The position numbers were made by a program, and so were the translations under genes. Shown piece by piece: positions 58,147 to 64,000 of a stretch of DNA of 64,000 nucleotides. Each line of letters starts with the position of its first letter. Position 1 is the first letter of the stretch. The notes under the pieces were generated by a model that saw only the letters and a program-made list of their open reading frames with translations, searched no databases and had not been told where the DNA came from. Source of the stretch: Omphiscola glabra (taxonomy: Eukaryota > Mollusca > Gastropoda > Lymnaeidae). The stretch lies in contig OZ024806.1 of the NCBI GenBank assembly GCA_964017045.1, forward strand, positions 7,894,488 through 7,958,487, given 5' to 3'.

Positions 58147-59034
58147 CAAGGGCCCTGGTCACACCCACTATAAGGGCTCTTGTCGCGCTCCCTATATATG
58201 GGTACCTGGTCACAGCCACAATAAGGGCTCTTGTCGCGCTCACTATATATGGGTACCTGGTCACACCCACAATAAGGGCTCTTGTCGCGCTCCCTATATA
58301 TGGGTACCTGGTCACAGCCACAATAAAGGCTCTTGTCGCGCTCCCTATATATGGGTACCTGGTCACAGCCACAATAAGGGCTCTTGTCGCGCTCCCTATA
58401 TATGGGTACCTGGTCACAGCCACAATAAGGGCTCTTGTCGCGCTCACTATATATGGGTACCTGGTCACACCCACAATAAGGGCTCTTGTCGCGCTCCCTA
58501 TATATGGGTACCTGGTCACAGCCACAATAAAGGCTCTTTTCGCGCTCCCTATATATGGGTACCTGGTCACAGCCACAATAAGGGCTCTTGTCGCGCTCCC
58601 TATATATGGGTACCTGGTCACAGCCACAATAAGGGCTCTTGTCGCGCTCACTATATATGGGTACCTGGTCACACCCACAATAAGGGCTCTTGTCGCGCTC
58701 CCTATATATGGGTACCTGGTCACAGCCACAATAAAGGCTCTTGTCGCGCTCCCTATATATGGGTACCTGGTCACAGCCACAATAAGGGCTCTTGTCGCGC
58801 TCACTATATATGGGTACCTGGTCACACCCACAATAAGGGCTCTTGTCGCGCTCCCTATATATGGGTACCTGGTCACAGCCACAATAAGGGCTCTTGTCGC
58901 GCTCACTATATATGGGTACCTGGTCACACCCACTATTAGGGCTCTTGTCGCGCTCACTATATATGGGTACCTGGTCACAACCACTATAAGGGCTCTTGTC
59001 ACGCTCCCTATATATGGGTACCTGGTCACGCCCA
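58147..59034. repeat. 51-bp minisatellite with higher-order pattern
   Basis: About 17 units of CAC(A/C)GCC or CACACCC, ACAATAAGGGCTCTTGTCGC, GCTC(C/A)CTATATATGGGTACC and TGGT. Variants recur in a four-unit (204-bp) order, and units ending CTCACT are nearly always followed by a CACACCC unit. Because 51 is divisible by 3, several frames stay open on both strands. Confidence 0.95.
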
Positions 59035-59290
59035 CCACAGGGGCCCTAGTCACGCCCACCATAGGGGCCGTATTCGCGCCCACCATAGGGGCCCTAGTCA
59101 CACCCACCATAGAAGGACTAGTCACGCCCACCATAGGCGCCCACCGTGGGGGCCCTAGTCGCACCCGCCATAGGGGCCCTAGTCACGCCCACCATAGGGG
59201 CCCTAGTCACGCCCACATAGGGGCCCTAGTCACGCCCACATAGGGGTCCTAGTCACGCCCATCATAGGGAAACTAGTCACGCCCACTATG
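59035..59290. repeat. About 24-bp repeat related to the 51-bp array
   Basis: Units of roughly CACGCCCACCATAGGGGCCC plus TAGT, with 21- and 23-bp variants, continue directly from the 51-bp array and share its CAC-CCCAC core. Confidence 0.9.
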
Positions 59291-59884
59291 AGGCCTCATT
59301 TATAAACAAGAGTAAGAGGTTTATTTATGTACTATCAGGGGCAACGCAACCGTATTGCACATGTAAAGTACGGGAAGAGGTGCATAATCTATAATAATAA
59401 TGCCAGGTTGCACGGACTTTGAGGGTTCTTTTGTCCACATGAACCATGTTACTTTTGACAATGACATAAAGTCTAGGATCTTTGCCTAGAATCTGAGATG
59501 TCAGATTTCCCTTCAATTATTTGCAAAGTTCTGGGAGTTATCATCACTGCCAAGTATTAAGAGGAGGAGACAGCGTGGTAGACCTGGGTTTCTGAAACTC
59601 AATGATGTATACATGTGTTTTTTTGTGTTTATTTGGGGGGTGCATTTGGTGCGTACATGCGCACGGCGGAGGAAGCAGCGAGCGAGAGCGCATCACGGTG
59701 CGCAATGAGAGCGGGGCGGAGAAATTTTATCAGAGATTATTTTAGAATAGAAAACAATACTGATTTGGCATTTTTATTTTCTGATTCATTGTTTTTTTTC
59801 TAAATGTGTTGTTTGTCGTCCCCCCCCCACCCATTTCTTTACAAATAAAATACATTTTTTTCTTTGAAAATGGCGTGCATAAAT

Positions 59885-60015
59885 CAGCTGAGGGTGTCGG
59901 CCAAACAGAGGTGTCTGCCAAAGAGAGGTGTCGGGCAAACAAAATGCAGCTGAAGGTGTCGGCAAAACAAAATGCAGCTGAAGGTGTCGGCCAAACATAA
60001 TACAGCTGAAGGTCA
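59885..60015. repeat. Short tandem repeat, about 27 bp
   Basis: Four to five imperfect copies of GGTGTCGGCCAAACAAAATG plus CAGCTGAA. Confidence 0.85.
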
Positions 60016-60379
60016 CATCACCGGTATCGGCATCCTCAGTGATTAACAACATTAAGTAAGTCAACACCATTCAACAGACTACGTCTACCTGGTCGGTCAT
60101 GGTCCTAATCGGATGTCTCAATAACCCCCACCCCCGGGTTTTTCTTTGTCACTGTCCGAAATCAGGTCATTCAAACTAGGTCACTCTTCTCTTTAAGGTT
60201 TTTGTGTGTGTGTGAGGAAAAGATAAGAGACACTAGACTCAACTAAAAATAGTGCTTACTAAACCAAAATATACCATCTAATTTTGAGAACAAAAGAAAA
60301 GTTGGCGATGCTGGCAGATAGCCCTGCTGCTTTGTAGGTAAGAACTATAGAAAACAGTACCGTACTAATTGGCTAGGAG

Positions 60380-60540
60380 GAGATGACTGTGGTCTGGGTG
60401 AGAAGATGGCAGTGGTCTGGGTGAGAAGATGGCTGTGGTCTGGGTGAGAAGATGACTGTGGTCTAAGTGAGAAGGTGACTGTGGTCTAGGGGAGAAGATG
60501 GCTGTGGTCTGGGTGAGAAGATGGCTGTGGTCTGGGTGGG
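60380..60540. repeat. 23-bp minisatellite
   Basis: About seven copies of GAGAAGATGGCTGTGGTCTG plus GGT. Confidence 0.92.
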
Positions 60541-60780
60541 GACCATACTAATACCCCTTTCACAGAGACCTACAGTCCCCACCTTTCTCTAATCAATCAA
60601 CGCATGATTTCCAAAACAAGGAAACACCCTCTACCATCTCCAGATCAGAACAGTTTGTAGAATTTAAATGTTTTGGAAGCACGAATGACTCAACTAGTTA
60701 ACTCATTAAGAAACGCAGAGCCAGATTTATTTAATTTCCAGGATAAAAATTTTGTAGACATCTTTTTGGAGTGGCGGCAC

Positions 60781-61315
60781 CCGTACATCTCCAATGCAAG
60801 GCAGCGAGGGTTTGGGGGGGGGGCATCCATCCATCACCAATGCTAGGCAGCAACAGTTGGGGTGGCACCAGTCCATCTCCAATGCAAGGCAGCGAGATTT
60901 TTTTGGGGGGTGGGGCATCCATCCATCTCTAATGCAAGGCAGCAAGGGTTGGGATGGCACCCGGTCATCTCCAATGCAAGGCAGCAAGCGTTGGGGTGGC
61001 ACCCGTCCATCTCCAATGCAAGGCACCAAGGGTTGGGATGGCACCCGGTCATCTCCAATGCAAGGCACCAAGGGTTGGGATGGCACCCGGTCATCTCCAA
61101 TGCAAGGCACCAAGGGTTGGGATGGCACCCGTTCATCTCCAATGCAAGGCACCAAGGGTTGGGATGGCACCCGGTCATCTCCAATGCAAGGCACCAAGTG
61201 GGATGGCACTCGGCCATCTCCAATGCAAGGCACCAAGGGTTGGGATGGCACCCGGTCATCTCCAATGCAAGGCACCAAGTGGGATGGCACTCGGCCATCT
61301 CAATGCAAGATAGGA
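60781..61315. repeat. 42-bp minisatellite
   Basis: About 13 units of GGGTTGGGATGGCACCCGGT, CATCTCCAATGCAAGGCACC and AA. Units at one end have GCAGCAA, and two near the other end are shortened (AAGTGGGATGGCACTCGG). Long open frames are by-products of the 42-bp period. Confidence 0.93.
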
Positions 61316-62254
61316 AGGGTTTTGTTATCAGTGTTTCCTTTTTGTGGAGCGACCATCCAAGGTTGTTACGCCCCGTCCATTCGTTTAAACACACGTCGTA
61401 AGCAAGGGATCCAAGCGTCATAATGTAACCGTGCGACTTCATCGACATCCCTCAAATCTTAAACACGGCCATCATCATCTGTGCCATGTAATTATGTCGT
61501 TTACGTAAGCCAAGGTTGAGGTGTAAGTTAATAGAGGGGAAAAAAGGGGGCGGGGTAGGGTGTAAAGAAAAACTGCACCAAACATCTTCAGAAAGTAGGT
61601 GGTGCGTGTAAATATGTGCTCAGGTAACGGGGCGACTCAGGTACGCGATTTAGTGCGAAGAGCAATGACACCCGTACATTCAGTCACGCCCCGACCGTGG
61701 TCTAATGTAATAATAATTATTGTGTTTTGTTTTACAATCGGGCATTTCCTTTCGAGAGTAAAAGCTTAAGTCCACCCTCTCTCCTCCACCACCCCCGTCT
61801 ATTAACTGAAAACATGTTAATGTAGCAGAGTACTGTTTACCTATCAAATTACTTCGGACAACCCCCCCGTGGACGAGCCCCCTATCTGCCACAGCATGGC
61901 TGTACTGGCTCATAGAAAGTAGCAGTATCAGAACAACAAAAAAATGGTGGTGGATAATCCTAATACTATAGTGGGGGAGGAATGGATGGAATCATCTGTG
62001 ACACAGTTATATGTGTTTAAACCCCCCCCCCCCCCCAAAAGTGATTTTTTTTTTAATCTGCTAGAAACCAGAGGGTAGACGGCGATACGCAAGAAACACA
62101 AGTGCGAACGATCTAGCACTGAGCTCACACATTTGGAATGTTAGAATGATGTGCACATTTATTTGTGATCAAATTTATTTATTGTGGAAAAACGAACAAA
62201 ACAAATCATAACAACTGTCAGTACTTCCATGGAACAAGTGGTGGATAATAAGGG

Positions 62255-62420
62255 CAGAGGCGTAACAACGGCTTGGCATTGGGGCAGTTGCCAAGGGCGC
62301 TGGCCTGCGCCAGTTCAAAAGGGCGCCGCTAAATCTCTAATTTTAAATTTTTTATTTTAAATATCAAGGGCGCCAAAAATAAATTAGCCAAGGGCGTCAA
62401 AAACACCAGTTACGCCTCTG
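62255..62420. mobile_element. hAT-type MITE with CAGAGGCGTAAC ends
   Basis: CAGAGGCGTAAC at the left and GTTACGCCTCTG at the right, a perfect 12-base inverted repeat. The flanking 8 bp AATAAGGG are identical (62247-62254 and 62421-62428). The interior has several GGGCGCC blocks. Confidence 0.9.
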
Positions 62421-64000
62421 AATAAGGGGCAATAATTGTATGACATGTAGTGGTTAGTGAGAGGAGTTCATGTCCACTTTCTCGGAGAGATAATACAAAT
62501 TGTAAAGAAAAATGTATCATATAAAACCGCTGTATCATTGCGCTGCTTCGTGTTAATATTTGTATGTGGCTGGATCAGTCACCGAACTGCGCTAGTCATT
62601 TAAATTCTTTACATGAAATCAAGGGTAAAAACATTACCAGTGATGTCATAAAATCAATCAACGGATTTTCATAAGGGCGGGAATTAAAGAGGGTCTGTGT
62701 GCTAGGCCAATATAGCCTTCCGATAAAGGGGAGGATCCATCCTCTTTGTGGTTTAAATGTCAAAATACCGAAGTGTGATACCGTATGTTCCAAGAACACT
62801 GAGTAACACCCAAGCGCTAGATGTCCGCCTCTTCATTCGCGTGCTCACGGCGCTGTGTACCGTACGCGAGAAAATACTCACATAAGCGCACGTTTCGGAG
62901 GGAAAAAATAACAGCTGTTGACTTAAAATCAATAGTGGCGATTTGTAGAGGTAGGCTTTTTAGAGTTCAGATTTGTATATAGTTCTGTTGTAATATGCAC
63001 ACCTTTTTGTATTTACCTATTTAAATTTTGTGAAAAGCGATTCAGGTTGTCCAGATTTTAGTTTCACTTCAACATTGAATAAATGTGCACGTGAAAACAA
63101 ATGTGATCATGTGATTAAAATAAATAATGAAAATACTATTTAATATAATATGTACTTATGAAAACCTTGAACTTTATTTAAAATAACTTAAGAAAAAACA
63201 CCACTTGGGTCTAAATAGGTCATGTATTCTTTCCCGCAAACAAAAAGGCCATATGGCATCTGGAGCATTTTAAAAAAATGAACTAGAAGTTTACAAATCA
63301 ATAAATGGGAAACAACCATAGCGAAACTGACTCGGTACCAGGTACAAGTAGCGGTTTCTTTGAAAAGAAAAAACTATCGGGTTTATCACCTTATCAGACT
63401 GACGATTGCACTAGCATGACGTCGGCACACGTCGGATTTAAAAATAGTACACCGCTTGGTACTATTTTAAAATTTGTTTTTAGTTACCGGCTTAACTCAT
63501 CGTTAGTTGCATATGCCGGCTTAATTTTGGACAGCGGCTATCATAGAAATCATGACACAATATGTTCATGTATAATTGTAATGTTGAAGAAAATAAAGTT
63601 TCACATGCTGAGACAAGCAATAATGTCATTGGTGAATGAATAGAATTTATACATTTTAAATCGGACTGGCGTTAGATTAGATAGTTATAAAATTTAAAAA
63701 AAAAAGGAATTGGTATGTCAAATAAAATTGAGTAGTCAAACAATAATTTTTTTTAATAATATAGCAATACTTGATTTACAAGTTTAATTAAAATATAACA
63801 ACTTTAAAACGAGGAAAAACCATGACCATGGGACATTAGGGTTAGCAATTAGCATGTTTATGGGTAGCATTTGTAAGGTTACATAACAAATACATTGGCC
63901 GCTGCTCTATCGTAGTCCTCATTAATCTTGTTTCACTTTCCTGTTCCTTATTTATACTTATTGGTATTTAATTGTTAAAACTTACTCATTTTTGTCATAA

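Larger units (their letters stand above)
57845..64000. other. Upstream side of the ZNF395-like gene (probably intron)
   Basis: The exon at 57669-57844 starts mid-codon, so further exons lie upstream. None with the family's N-terminal features was recognised here. It holds the tandem arrays and the MITE listed separately. The last 3 kb look unique; an open frame at 63305-63643 (starts MGNNHSETDS) has no recognisable motif and is not called. Confidence 0.55.

Noticed and set aside
58085..59243. Open frames of 268-370 codons on both strands of the 51-bp array
   Set aside because: The unit length is divisible by three, so any stop-free frame stays open; no homology, no splice or start context.
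60727..61448. Open frames of 119-209 codons on both strands of the 42-bp array
   Set aside because: Same artefact of a stop-free repeat unit whose length is a multiple of three.
63305..63643. 112-codon open frame beginning MGNNHSETDS
   Set aside because: No recognisable domain, no splice partner, AT-rich surroundings; could be chance.

Overview
This is animal nuclear DNA. It carries four spliced protein-coding genes with GT-AG introns, long AT-rich introns and intergenic spacers, and many transposon remnants and minisatellites. Gene content and repeat types fit a mollusc, most likely a gastropod. Short hAT elements very like the SPIN family (reported from the pond snail Lymnaea stagnalis) suggest a freshwater pulmonate snail. 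The species call is inference.

Layout, left to right. (1) 1-8916, plus strand: the 3' part of an ENTREP (FAM189) family gene, five exons at 1710-1766, 2180-2372, 2947-3122, 4455-7366 and 8148-8916. It encodes a four-pass CD20-like membrane region and a very long cytoplasmic tail with polyglutamine, PPxY motifs and a PDZ-type C-terminus; 5' exons lie outside the window. (2) 15161-21260, minus strand: a complete five-exon CCDC43 orthologue (220 residues). Its intron 1 contains a MITE and an unexplained, frame-disrupted coding-like block. (3) 24996-28347, plus strand: a complete five-exon LIPT1 (mitochondrial lipoyltransferase) gene of 396 residues. (4) 34477-57844, minus strand: six 3' exons of a ZNF395/ZNF704/SLC2A4RG family transcription factor, ending in the family's C-clamp; upstream exons are beyond or hidden in 57845-64000. 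The four genes have unrelated roles (endosomal adaptor, unknown coiled-coil protein, lipoylation, transcription factor); nothing suggests co-regulation.

The two halves differ strongly. The left ~36 kb is AT-rich with few tandem repeats. The right ~28 kb, mostly introns of the ZNF395-like gene and its upstream side, is packed with minisatellites (17, 22, 27, 31, 34, 42 and 51 bp units), GA/GGA polypurine tracts and long G or C homopolymers.

Mobile elements are mostly short non-autonomous DNA transposons: four SPIN-like hAT copies, at least three further hAT-type families (two with perfect 8-bp target duplications, one grown by an internal 22-bp tandem array), a two-copy MITE ending in GACCTGTTTAC, a MITE with a 10-bp target duplication, a long foldback hairpin, and LINE 3' fragments. 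No tRNA, rRNA or CRISPR array was seen. The most noteworthy items are the SPIN-like elements, the hAT element carrying a minisatellite, the disrupted coding block inside CCDC43, and the unusual tail of the ENTREP protein.
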